NCBI GenBank assembly: GCA_017456645.1
Contig: JAFTIZ010000004.1
Coordinates: 93,963-157,962, forward strand
DNA length: 64,000 nucleotides
Reading direction: 5' to 3'
Source of the DNA: Oscillospiraceae bacterium
GTDB lineage: Bacteria > Bacillota > Clostridia > Oscillospirales > Oscillospiraceae
Shown: piece after piece, positions 37,837-44,502 of the stretch
Position numbering within the stretch: position 1 is the stretch's first letter
Layout of the letters: every line of letters starts with the position of its first letter
Made by a program: the position numbers and the translations under genes
The notes under the pieces: model-generated
What the model was told of the DNA's origin: nothing
Database searches by the model: none
The model's input: only the letters and a program-made list of their open reading frames with translations

Positions 37837-38744
37837 ACCGTTGCCTCCTTGGAAATTTGCATCAGTTTTTTTAGCCGGCTGTTCATAGCAGGCTTAGAAA
37901 TCGGCGGCTCCATCATGGAAGCCAGCTCTGTCAGGGAGCTTTCTGGATTTTCCTCACGAGCTTTTGCCGCCGCCTGCATTTTTTGAGGCAGCCGCTCCAG
38001 AACTCCCTTTTCACGCAGCAGTCGGATGGCCGCCAGCTGCTCCTGCGCAGCCTCAACCACCTTGGACGTATTGGCATCGTCGCAATTGCAGCGACGATTG
38101 ACCTTGTTGTTCAGCTCTTTTTCCAGCTTGGCCTCCATGATGCCCATAGCAGCTACCGGCGCACCGAGAAATGTCAGGCAATCGCTGATCATGTCGCTCT
38201 GCTTGAAATACAGCACCTGCCCGCCGCCCCGGGGGGCCATTTTCGGGTAAAAGCCCAGCATCTCTTCCACCAGGGCATAGGTCTCTCTGGCTACGCTATG
38301 ATGGGTGGTGGCGATTTCAAAATGGTAGCCCTTTTCCGGATCGGTCACAGACCCGCCGGACAGAAACGCACCTCGCAGGAACGCCGCCTTGCAGCAATCA
38401 TTTTCCACCACCGGCAGGTTCACATGGAGGGAAAGCAAATTGTGGTCAAAACCATATTCCGTCAGAATAATTTCCAGTTTTTCCGGATCATCGATCTGGA
38501 ACACCAGCTTACCGGGGGATTCCAAACTGGGGAAACTGTCAAATTCCAGATCGAAAGCCTTCAAAAACAGCTTAGGGAGGATATAGCCGAATTCCCGACT
38601 CTCAGTAATGATGCGAATGCCATCGGGAGTAAAGCTGTTGCAGAACAGCAAAACGCCAAAGCACTGGGCCAGCGCACAGCACTTCTTATTGGGCACGACC
38701 CGGCAGATCTCTGCCTTAGCACCGCCGGAAAAAGACACCGCCAT
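37833..38744 (-). CDS. whiA: WhiA-family DNA-binding protein
   Basis: 303 residues from ATG 38744 (GGAGG 7 bp upstream). N-terminal LAGLIDADG-like domain (AFLRGAFLSGGSVTDPEKGYHFEI) and C-terminal helix-turn-helix with NRRCNCDDANTSKVVEAAQEQL and the ending LTELASMMEPPISKPAMNSRLKKL. WhiA in Firmicutes affects cell division and chromosome segregation. Neighbours are murB and dnaE; the usual rapZ and yvcK partners are absent between murB and whiA. Confidence 0.95.
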   Translation of the reverse strand: MAVSFSGGAKAEICRVVPNKKCCALAQCFGVLLFCNSFTPDGIRIITESREFGYILPKLFLKAFDLEFDSFPSLESPGKLVFQIDDPEKLEIILTEYGFDHNLLSLHVNLPVVENDCCKAAFLRGAFLSGGSVTDPEKGYHFEIATTHHSVARETYALVEEMLGFYPKMAPRGGGQVLYFKQSDMISDCLTFLGAPVAAMGIMEAKLEKELNNKVNRRCNCDDANTSKVVEAAQEQLAAIRLLREKGVLERLPQKMQAAAKAREENPESSLTELASMMEPPISKPAMNSRLKKLMQISKEATV

Positions 38745-38780
38745 CTCATTTCCTCCCCTCTTCAAATTTTCAGGATTGGA

Positions 38781-39692
38781 TCACCAGATCCGCACCTCCG
38801 GCTCCAAACGAATGCCGGACTTTTCAAACACGATATCAGACACCTGCGCCAGCAGTGCCTTCACATCTGCCGCCGTCGCGCCGCCCAGATTGACGGCAAA
38901 ACCGGCATGCTTGGTGGAGATCGCCGCGCCGCCCACGGCATAGCCCTTCAAGCCCGCCTGATCGATCAGCGCCGCGGCATAGCCGCCAGTGGGACGCTTG
39001 AATGCCGAGCCGGCGGAGGGCTTATCCAAAGGCTGGGAAGCGGAACGCTTGCCCATAAGCTCCTTCATCTTCTCACGGATCTCCTCCGTGGGCTTTTCGG
39101 ACAGCTCAAAATCTGCACAAACCACAATGCCTCCGCACTCCTCTAGAATGCTGTTGCGGTAGGAAAATCCCATTTCTGCATTGGTAAATGTGTGAATATT
39201 CCCTTCAAAATCCATAACATCCACACTTTTGCAGACCTGACAAATTTCGCCGCCGTAGGCACCGGCGTTCATGTAAACGCCACCGCCCACCGTGCCGGGA
39301 ATGCCGTGGGCAAATTCCAGACCCGACAGCCCCAGATTCGCCGCGAACACCGCCGCTCTGGTCATGGTCACGCCGCCGGCCACCCGAATGGTAGTGGCGC
39401 CGATCTGCTCCATGCCCCCAAGGCAATCCTTCAGGCAGATGACCAGACCACGAACCCCTTCATCCGGCGCCAGCACATTGGTTCCCGCACCTAAAATAGC
39501 AGGTTTGCAGTCCAATAAAGCGGACGTTTTCAGAATACTCGACATTTCCTCCACACTTTTGGGGAAAGCCATCACTTCCACAGCCCCGCCGATCCGGAAG
39601 GAGGTGTGGTCGGCCATAGGCTCTTCGAAGCGCAGGTCGACACCGGGCAAATTACTCGCCATTTTCTGCTGAAAATCAGTTAATCCAGTCAT
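38781..39692 (-). CDS. murB: UDP-N-acetylenolpyruvoylglucosamine reductase
   Basis: 303 residues from ATG 39692 (GGAGG upstream). FAD enzyme of peptidoglycan precursor synthesis that yields UDP-MurNAc. FAD-binding motifs: HTSFRIGG, ILGAGTNVLAPDEGVRGLVI, SGLEFAHGIPGTVGGGVYMNAGAYGGEI; the catalytic Ser region is GSAFKRPTGGYAAALI and the Glu is in LEPEVRIW. First gene of the murB-whiA-dnaE operon with its own promoter. Confidence 0.96.
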   Translation of the reverse strand: MTGLTDFQQKMASNLPGVDLRFEEPMADHTSFRIGGAVEVMAFPKSVEEMSSILKTSALLDCKPAILGAGTNVLAPDEGVRGLVICLKDCLGGMEQIGATTIRVAGGVTMTRAAVFAANLGLSGLEFAHGIPGTVGGGVYMNAGAYGGEICQVCKSVDVMDFEGNIHTFTNAEMGFSYRNSILEECGGIVVCADFELSEKPTEEIREKMKELMGKRSASQPLDKPSAGSAFKRPTGGYAAALIDQAGLKGYAVGGAAISTKHAGFAVNLGGATAADVKALLAQVSDIVFEKSGIRLEPEVRIW

Positions 39693-39722
39693 AAACGCCT
39701 CCGGGCATATCATATCGAATAT

Positions 39723-39751
39723 ACTATATCATACCCGAATGGATTATGCAA
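39723..39751 (-). promoter_or_regulatory. Promoter of the murB operon
   Basis: TTGCAT (39746-39751) and TATAGT (39723-39728) on the minus strand, 17-bp spacer, 31 bp ahead of the murB start. The -35 box covers the stop region of the small ORF upstream. Confidence 0.75.
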
Positions 39752-39968
39752 TTGTTACAAATGTGAAATTTTGTTTATCTGAAAAAATTACCCCGGTTCC
39801 GCTCTGCGGAACCGGGGTATGAACCATCATCGTGGCCATCGGTATTTCGTTTTCAGTAGGTTCTGAAGTGGAATAAATCCCGGACAGAGCCCATGCACCG
39901 ATCAGAAACGCCGTCAGAATCAATGACGCTGCCAAAATCAGCAATATTATCGACACCCTTTTGCTCAA
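39744..39968 (-). CDS. Small membrane protein ORF running through an internal terminator
   Basis: 74 residues from TTG 39968 (GGGTGGGG upstream; a GTG at 39977 is possible). One transmembrane helix (about 4-28, SIILLILAASLILTAFLIGAWAL) then a short extracytoplasmic tail. The last third of the frame spans a perfect GC-rich hairpin followed by T6 (39782-39817), so most transcripts may end before the stop codon. Either it is a real gene making a nonstop message, or the frame is fortuitous. No family recognised. Confidence 0.4.
   Translation of the reverse strand: MSKRVSIILLILAASLILTAFLIGAWALSGIYSTSEPTENEIPMATMMVHTPVPQSGTGVIFSDKQNFTFVTIA
39782..39817 (-). terminator. Intrinsic terminator inside a small ORF
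   Basis: CCCCGGTTCCGC and its perfect complement around a 3-nt loop, followed by TAATTTTTT on the minus strand. It lies before the stop codon of the ORF at 39744-39968. Confidence 0.82.
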
Positions 39969-39989
39969 ATTCCCCACCCTTTCTGTACG

Positions 39990-40019
39990 AAAAAAGGACA
40001 GTCTGCGACTGTCCTTTTT
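39990..40019 (-). terminator. Terminator after the ferredoxin gene
   Basis: AAAAGGACAGTC pairs with its complement around a short loop and ends in a T-run, 5 bp past the ferredoxin stop. Confidence 0.85.
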
Positions 40020-40023
40020 ATAT

Positions 40024-40410
40024 TTACTTCTCCACGATCTCCAGAATCTCCATGGGGCAGGCCTTGACGCAGATGCCGCAGGCGATGCATTTGGAAGCGG
40101 GATTCTCGGGCTTCAGCACCATGACCTTCATGGGGCAAGCCTCCACGCAGGCGCCACAGCTGACGCACTTCTTCTTGTTGATCATGTACACGCCGGTCTT
40201 GGGGTTCTGAGTGATGGCCTCATGCTCGCAGGAGCGCATGCACTTGCCGCACTGGATGCACACATTGGGCTTGGCACCGGCGCCCTTAGCAACGATACGG
40301 ATGCAGCTAAGATCCTCATCAAACTCCTTGTAGAAAGCCTCAGAGCAAGCCTGAACGCACTGTAGGCAGGCCATGCATTCGGAATTTTTGTTAACAACGA
40401 GCTTCTTCAT
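40024..40410 (-). CDS. Four-cluster 4Fe-4S ferredoxin-like protein
   Basis: 128 residues with four cysteine sets: CMACLQCVQAC, CIQCGKCMRSC, CVSCGACVEACP and CIACGICVKACP. Each has the CxxCxxCxxxC order of 4Fe-4S ferredoxins, so up to four clusters may form, twice a normal two-cluster ferredoxin. Cytoplasmic electron carrier; resembles the electron-transfer subunits of oxidoreductase complexes but no catalytic subunit is adjacent. It has its own promoter and terminator. Confidence 0.9.
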   Translation of the reverse strand: MKKLVVNKNSECMACLQCVQACSEAFYKEFDEDLSCIRIVAKGAGAKPNVCIQCGKCMRSCEHEAITQNPKTGVYMINKKKCVSCGACVEACPMKVMVLKPENPASKCIACGICVKACPMEILEIVEK

Positions 40411-40448
40411 AGTAAAAGAACTCCCCTTCTCATTATTTTCTATCTTAT

Positions 40449-40476
40449 ATTATACATACAAAAACAAAAAAATCAA
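40449..40476 (-). promoter_or_regulatory. Promoter of the ferredoxin gene
   Basis: TTGATT (40471-40476) and TATAAT (40449-40454) on the minus strand, 16-bp spacer, in an AT-rich region. Confidence 0.75.
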
Positions 40477-40584
40477 CGATAATTTACAAGTTTCGCCACC
40501 TACGCTGCAAGTCGGATTTTACCAGCGTAATTGTTCGATTTTTGGCTATACTAGGACTGTATCCAGAGAAAGAGGAGGAAAATT

Positions 40585-40863
40585 ATGAAGAAATTTAGCA
40601 TTATTGCCCTGACCTTCGTTCTGACCGCAGGGCTCATGACCGCCTGTCGTGCCCCCGCTATGGACGAAACTACCGCGCCTACTACCGCACCGACTACTGC
40701 TCCGACTACCGCACCTACCAACGCCACAACTCCTACTACCATGCCCACCATCCCCAGACCTACGGACAATTCCGAATCCACCGAAGGCACCGGCGGTGTG
40801 AACACCATGGATCCCACCGAAACCATGCCCGGCAAGAACCGCCGCATGCCTCACCGCCGCTGA
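40585..40863 (+). CDS. Short Thr/Pro/Ala-rich lipoprotein
   Basis: 92 residues: signal peptide with lipobox LMTAC (Cys21), then a low-complexity TAPTTAPTTAPT tract (about 30-55) and a basic end KNRRMPHRR. It may be a surface spacer or a degenerate lipoprotein; no globular domain is visible. Followed 15 bp later by a small YtxH-like ORF, probably in the same operon. Confidence 0.7.
   Translation: MKKFSIIALTFVLTAGLMTACRAPAMDETTAPTTAPTTAPTTAPTNATTPTTMPTIPRPTDNSESTEGTGGVNTMDPTETMPGKNRRMPHRR
40666..40741 (+). repeat. 12-bp tandem repeat in a lipoprotein gene
   Basis: Repeated units close to ACTACCGCACCT encode TTAP. The repeats are imperfect at third positions. Such tracts change length easily by slippage in multiples of 12 bp, which keeps the frame. 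Confidence 0.7.
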
Positions 40864-40878
40864 TTGAGGAGCGCGCGT

Positions 40879-41055
40879 ATGAGTGTGAAAGGCTGGGCAT
40901 TGACCATGGGCATCGGCGCGGCAGCCGGTGCGGTCGCGATCCTGATGATGCCGAGAACCAACCCCACCCGTCAGCTGGCTGCAAAAGCCGCCAGTAAGGT
41001 GGAGGATGCCGCCATGAAGGTCGGCGACAAAATCAGTCAGAAAATCGATATGTGA
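40879..41055 (+). CDS. Small YtxH-like membrane protein
   Basis: 58 residues from ATG 40879 with GAGGAG upstream. One glycine/alanine-rich transmembrane helix (about 6-25, MGIGAAAGAVAILMMPRTNP) followed by a charged amphipathic helix AAKAASKVEDAAMKVGDKISQKI, the pattern of short YtxH/gas-vesicle-related proteins. Family assignment is by pattern only. A bidirectional terminator follows. Confidence 0.6.
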   Translation: MSVKGWALTMGIGAAAGAVAILMMPRTNPTRQLAAKAASKVEDAAMKVGDKISQKIDM

Positions 41056-41056
41056 C

Positions 41057-41091
41057 AAAAAGCTGCGGAAGAAATTCTTCCGCAGCTTTTC
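41057..41091. terminator. Bidirectional intrinsic terminator
   Basis: AAAAGCTGCGGAAGAA and its near-perfect complement, with A-run and T-run at the ends, between convergent genes. Confidence 0.88.
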
Positions 41092-41096
41092 TGTAT

Positions 41097-42389
41097 TTAC
41101 ACCTTTTTAAACTGGAAAATGAACGGCGGCTTACCGGGAAAACCGATGATGGCCTGGCCGATACCAAGCCGTGTGATATCCCAATCCTCTACTACATTGG
41201 CATCCCGAAGGCTTTCCACGATGCCGCGTCCCTGAACGGAAGCCATGTAAATCTCTTTTTTCCGGTTCACGCCATGAAGTTCACGGATGTACTCCTTGGA
41301 CTTTCCGTCATTAACACGGAAGCAAATAGAGGTCAGGAAACCGGACAGCAGGCTGCGCGCCCGGTTCTCGCCGTAGTTTTCATAGACCTGATCGATGTTC
41401 TGAATACCGATCATAAACTTAACGCCCAGACTTCTGCCGAAGTTCACCGCATCATCCACGTGCTGCAGATTGGGAATCAAGCTGAACTCGTCGGTGATGA
41501 AATAGACGCTACCCTCACTCTTTTTGCGGCACAGAGCCTCCTTGATGGCCAGATCGAACAGCAGGCTGTATATAGGCGAAAGCATACTGCCGATGCCCAG
41601 ATCGTACTCAATGAACACGAACTTGCCGCCCTTATTGCGCACGATATTGCGCATGGAAAGCGTACCCTCCTGCTTGAAGTTGCCGAGAAAGATCTCACGG
41701 GACAGCTGCTGCAGCTCGGAGATAACACCCTGCGTCTGGGGGGATCTGTCATCAAAAATGTAGCTGACCATTGCTTTCAGATCATCATGCTGCTTCAGCA
41801 TCTCACGAATCTCCGCCGTGGGAGAGCCATCCAGAAACGCCCGAAGGGTCTTGTTATTGGCCTTCAGTTCAGGATGTCTTGTAAAATGGGTCAAAATCGC
41901 GGAAAACAGATCCTTTGCCGCATTGGGGAAGAACGGCTGATTGGTCTTTTCCAGCTTCTGATGGAACAAAGATTTCGCGATTTCCACGATATTCTCTTCC
42001 ATGTGCTCGTCATGCTCGATCTCGTTGAACACGTTCCAATAGTCCTTGCCGTTGGGGCCGGTGGCCGTGTGATCGTTGCTGATGACGATATCACCGGGAC
42101 GGTAGAAGGTGTTGTAAAAATCACCCTTCGTGTCGAAAATGATCATCACATCGTCCTTGGTCATGGAGCTGCGTAGCTGGGAGATGATCTGATTGAAGGT
42201 GTTGGTCTTACCGGTGCCGATGCCGCCCAGCAGCATCATGTGTCTGCTCAGCAGATTGGCATCCACGGGCACATATACATCCTTGCCGAACTTGTCCACG
42301 CCGATGAAAGCGCAGTTCGGATCTGTGGTGGGATACAAAATCGGGGTTTCCAGCAGTTCATTGCCGTCAAATACTTCTATTTTCTTCAT
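41097..42389 (-). CDS. Soluble TraD/VirD4-like ATPase (conjugative coupling-protein fold)
   Basis: 430 residues. Walker A GGIGTGKTN at about 55-62, an IIFDTKGDF strand next, and Walker B-like VYFITDEFSLIP about residue 290 followed by the TraG/TraD C-terminal pattern (ARSLLSGFLTSICFRV...). These are hallmarks of type IV coupling proteins and HerA-like DNA pumps, which thread DNA as hexamers. The usual N-terminal membrane helices of VirD4/TraD are missing, so it is predicted soluble. No relaxase, mating-pair or other conjugation gene is nearby. It follows an unusual ParB-like gene by 11 bp and is likely its partner. Confidence 0.8.
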   Translation of the reverse strand: MKKIEVFDGNELLETPILYPTTDPNCAFIGVDKFGKDVYVPVDANLLSRHMMLLGGIGTGKTNTFNQIISQLRSSMTKDDVMIIFDTKGDFYNTFYRPGDIVISNDHTATGPNGKDYWNVFNEIEHDEHMEENIVEIAKSLFHQKLEKTNQPFFPNAAKDLFSAILTHFTRHPELKANNKTLRAFLDGSPTAEIREMLKQHDDLKAMVSYIFDDRSPQTQGVISELQQLSREIFLGNFKQEGTLSMRNIVRNKGGKFVFIEYDLGIGSMLSPIYSLLFDLAIKEALCRKKSEGSVYFITDEFSLIPNLQHVDDAVNFGRSLGVKFMIGIQNIDQVYENYGENRARSLLSGFLTSICFRVNDGKSKEYIRELHGVNRKKEIYMASVQGRGIVESLRDANVVEDWDITRLGIGQAIIGFPGKPPFIFQFKKV

Positions 42390-42400
42390 TCTATCCTCCG

Positions 42401-43213
42401 TTAGTAGCCATAGTAATTATAGTAATCATAATCAGATTCTTGCGATTCGCAGTTGTTTTCAGTTGTAGCTGGTGCCTCTGCCTCAACCTCGATTTCGACG
42501 TCAACTTCCATTTCTTCCTCAACTACAACTTCTTCCTCAACTACAACTTCTTCCTCGACTACAGTTTCTTCTTCAACTACGACTTCTTCCTCAACTACGA
42601 CTTCTTCCTCAACTACAACTTCTTCCTCAACTGTAGTTTCTTCCTCTTGATCATCCACAGAAACCTGCTGTTCAATCGATGTATATTCACCAACAACCTT
42701 CACCGGAATCTCGTGTCCTTGCTCTTGCGCCGCCAAAATACGGTGACGGTTATCACCTCCAGCAATATAGGTATCCCCATACTGTGAAACCCTCGGCATA
42801 TTATTCGGCTCAAAGTACAATTCTGCACACTTGCCGATCTCAGGATCCTTCACAATCGTACTCAAGCTTTCCCCTGCATCCAACCGTTTTTGAACCTCGG
42901 GAATGTGAGATGCTAACTCATGATAATCCGCCTTTGTGTGGCCATGGTGGTTCCAAAATTCCTCTCTGGAACTTCCAAAAAGGTCAACATCATGGATGTT
43001 TGACGCACTTGTTTTCACAATTTTGGACGAGTCACCAAAGGATTGATACGACAATTTTTTCTGACTTTCCTTGCTCAAATAATCCAAATATTGATCTGTA
43101 TTGACCTCACCGGCCACATAGCGACCATTAATCAAGTCAATCAAAACATCACTCGTAGGAGTGGTTGTCGTACCCTTACCAAACAAGCCGTTAAAGAAAG
43201 ATTTTAGACCCAT
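42401..43213 (-). CDS. ParB-fold-like protein with EEEVVV repeat tail
   Basis: 270 residues from ATG 43213 (AGGAGG upstream). Residues 150-171 (YIAGGDNRHRILAAQEQGHEIP) match the ParB/Sulfiredoxin-type nucleotide-binding motif GGxxRHxxAAxxxG. Before it is a GH/His-rich region (WNHHGHTKADYHELASHIP). Residues about 189-245 are an alternating acidic/valine tract of (EEEVVV) hexads, then acidic and Tyr-rich (YDYYNYYGY) C-terminus. No signal peptide. DNA looks AT-richer than neighbours, suggesting transfer. It may bind DNA or nucleotides together with the coupled ATPase; function unknown. Confidence 0.7.
   Translation of the reverse strand: MGLKSFFNGLFGKGTTTTPTSDVLIDLINGRYVAGEVNTDQYLDYLSKESQKKLSYQSFGDSSKIVKTSASNIHDVDLFGSSREEFWNHHGHTKADYHELASHIPEVQKRLDAGESLSTIVKDPEIGKCAELYFEPNNMPRVSQYGDTYIAGGDNRHRILAAQEQGHEIPVKVVGEYTSIEQQVSVDDQEEETTVEEEVVVEEEVVVEEEVVVEEETVVEEEVVVEEEVVVEEEMEVDVEIEVEAEAPATTENNCESQESDYDYYNYYGY
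42511..42646 (-). repeat. 18-bp tandem repeats encoding EEEVVV
   Basis: About seven 18-bp units close to TTCTTCCTCAACTACAAC on the plus strand, with a few substitutions (one unit encodes TVV). In frame in the ParB-like gene they encode alternating Glu3 and Val3. Length variation by recombination would change the tail without shifting the frame. Confidence 0.85.
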
Positions 43214-43227
43214 TATTTCGTCCTCCT

Positions 43228-43272
43228 GAAAAACCAACTGCCGGACAGAGCCTTTAACTCCATCCGGCAGTT
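43228..43272 (-). terminator. Hairpin between the zinc-ribbon gene and the ParB-like gene
   Basis: AACTGCCGGA pairs with TCCGGCAGTT around a 17-nt loop, followed by GGTTTTTC on the minus strand. It lies only 15 bp before the ParB-like start, and no promoter is seen after it, so downstream expression may depend on read-through. Confidence 0.7.
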
Positions 43273-43296
43273 TTTTAAGTATTCATTATGCAGTGA

Positions 43297-44307
43297 TTAG
43301 TTCTGCCACTTGGAGATACCGAAATCGCCCAGCTTCTGAATGTCGCTGATGATGGCGTTGATCTCACGGATGCAGCGCTCGGCATCGGCAGCAGGGATAA
43401 CCTCCACATAGCCGGTGTGATCCTCATCCTTGCCGCCGAAGGGGACGACCTTCTTGGGACGGATATCGATAGCATCGCTGGCGGACTTGGTCTTGATGAC
43501 CAGAACCAGATTAGGCTTAATGGCATGGATGAACAGAGTGAACAGCAGCATCAGCAGCGCAATGAAGCCCAGGAAGGACATCAAGCCACCGAAGAACTCA
43601 GCGCCGCCCTTATCGGCATACTTACCGAACTGGCTGACGGTGCTGCCAAAGGACATCAGAGGCATAACGGAGCCACCAAGGCACAGCGCCTTCAGCAGCC
43701 ACTTCTTCTTCAGCATAACGAAGGGAACGCAGCCGGCAATACCCAGCAGCAGAGTGCCAATGACCACACCGGCAATGCTGTCGTTCATGTTCTTGCCCAT
43801 AAACAGAGCATTGATCAGCCAAGTGATGACAGCGCCACCAACAGCAGAAGCCAGAATGCCGATCAGCAGGTCGCCGAAGTTGAACACATACTCTCTGCGA
43901 GCCTCAACACCGGCCAGCTCATCGATGGCGAACTCGTGCTGCAGAGTGGTTCTGCCGGCCAGGCAACGGCCGGGGGCTCTGAAGATCACGCGCTTATTGG
44001 TAACCTGCATCTTGCCCTTAGCCTTGGCGTAAGGGATGCCCAGAATGCGGTTCTGCAGAGTAGCGACCTCGTACTGCTTAACGGGAACCTCGCCCTCATT
44101 TGCGCTGATGCACTCAGGAACGATCTGCATATCCTTCTCATAAGCATCGCCCTTGTTCAGCTCAGGGTCACCGATGCCCATATGGTTCTTAACAGACTCC
44201 AGAATACCCTTTGCGGAATCAACATTGATCACGGGAGCATTACCTGCACAGGTGCAGGACTCACCTTCCGCCAGCGGCTTGCCGCAGCGGGAGCAAAACT
44301 TTGCCAT
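43297..44307 (-). CDS. Zinc-ribbon membrane protein with PH-like domain
   Basis: 336 residues from ATG 44307 (AAGGAGG upstream). N-terminal zinc ribbon CSRCGKPLAEGESCTC; a soluble segment with KGKMQVTNKRVIFRAPGR that looks like a bacterial PH-like (GRAM) fold; three to four transmembrane helices (about 148-170, 180-205, 220-250); and a cytoplasmic C-terminal domain with IKTKSASDAIDIR. Function unknown. It has its own promoter and ends at the hairpin before the ParB-like gene. Confidence 0.75.
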   Translation of the reverse strand: MAKFCSRCGKPLAEGESCTCAGNAPVINVDSAKGILESVKNHMGIGDPELNKGDAYEKDMQIVPECISANEGEVPVKQYEVATLQNRILGIPYAKAKGKMQVTNKRVIFRAPGRCLAGRTTLQHEFAIDELAGVEARREYVFNFGDLLIGILASAVGGAVITWLINALFMGKNMNDSIAGVVIGTLLLGIAGCVPFVMLKKKWLLKALCLGGSVMPLMSFGSTVSQFGKYADKGGAEFFGGLMSFLGFIALLMLLFTLFIHAIKPNLVLVIKTKSASDAIDIRPKKVVPFGGKDEDHTGYVEVIPAADAERCIREINAIISDIQKLGDFGISKWQN

Positions 44308-44365
44308 AGATTTTCCTCCTTGAATGTAAATCGACATTTACAGAAGATACCTCTTCCACGAGGAT

Positions 44366-44394
44366 AGGATACCATTTTTTTCGACAAAATGCAA
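44366..44394 (-). promoter_or_regulatory. Promoter of the zinc-ribbon gene
   Basis: TTGCAT (44389-44394) and TATCCT (44366-44371) on the minus strand, 17-bp spacer. Confidence 0.65.
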
Positions 44395-44463
44395 CCCTGT
44401 ATTTAGATATTTTTGAAGAATTTATGAACGAATTCCCCTATTCAAATGTACGCTCCGGCGACG

Positions 44464-44497
44464 TAAAAAGAACCGGTCAATGCTACTTGACCGGTTC
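44464..44497 (-). terminator. Terminator after the Clp ATPase gene
   Basis: GAACCGGTCAA pairs with TTGACCGGTTC, then T5 on the minus strand, just after the Clp stop. Confidence 0.85.
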
Positions 44498-44502
44498 AAA
44501 AT

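Noticed and set aside
42511-42646. Possible CRISPR array from regular repeats
   Set aside because: The units are contiguous 18-bp coding repeats without spacers; no cas genes are nearby.
42453-42650. Ser/Thr-rich plus-strand ORF (SSSTTTSSS)
   Set aside because: It is the complement of the EEEVVV repeat; no ribosome binding site.
41097-44307. An integrative conjugative element around the TraD-like gene
   Set aside because: No integrase, relaxase, att repeats or mating-pair genes were found; flanking genes are ordinary chromosomal genes.
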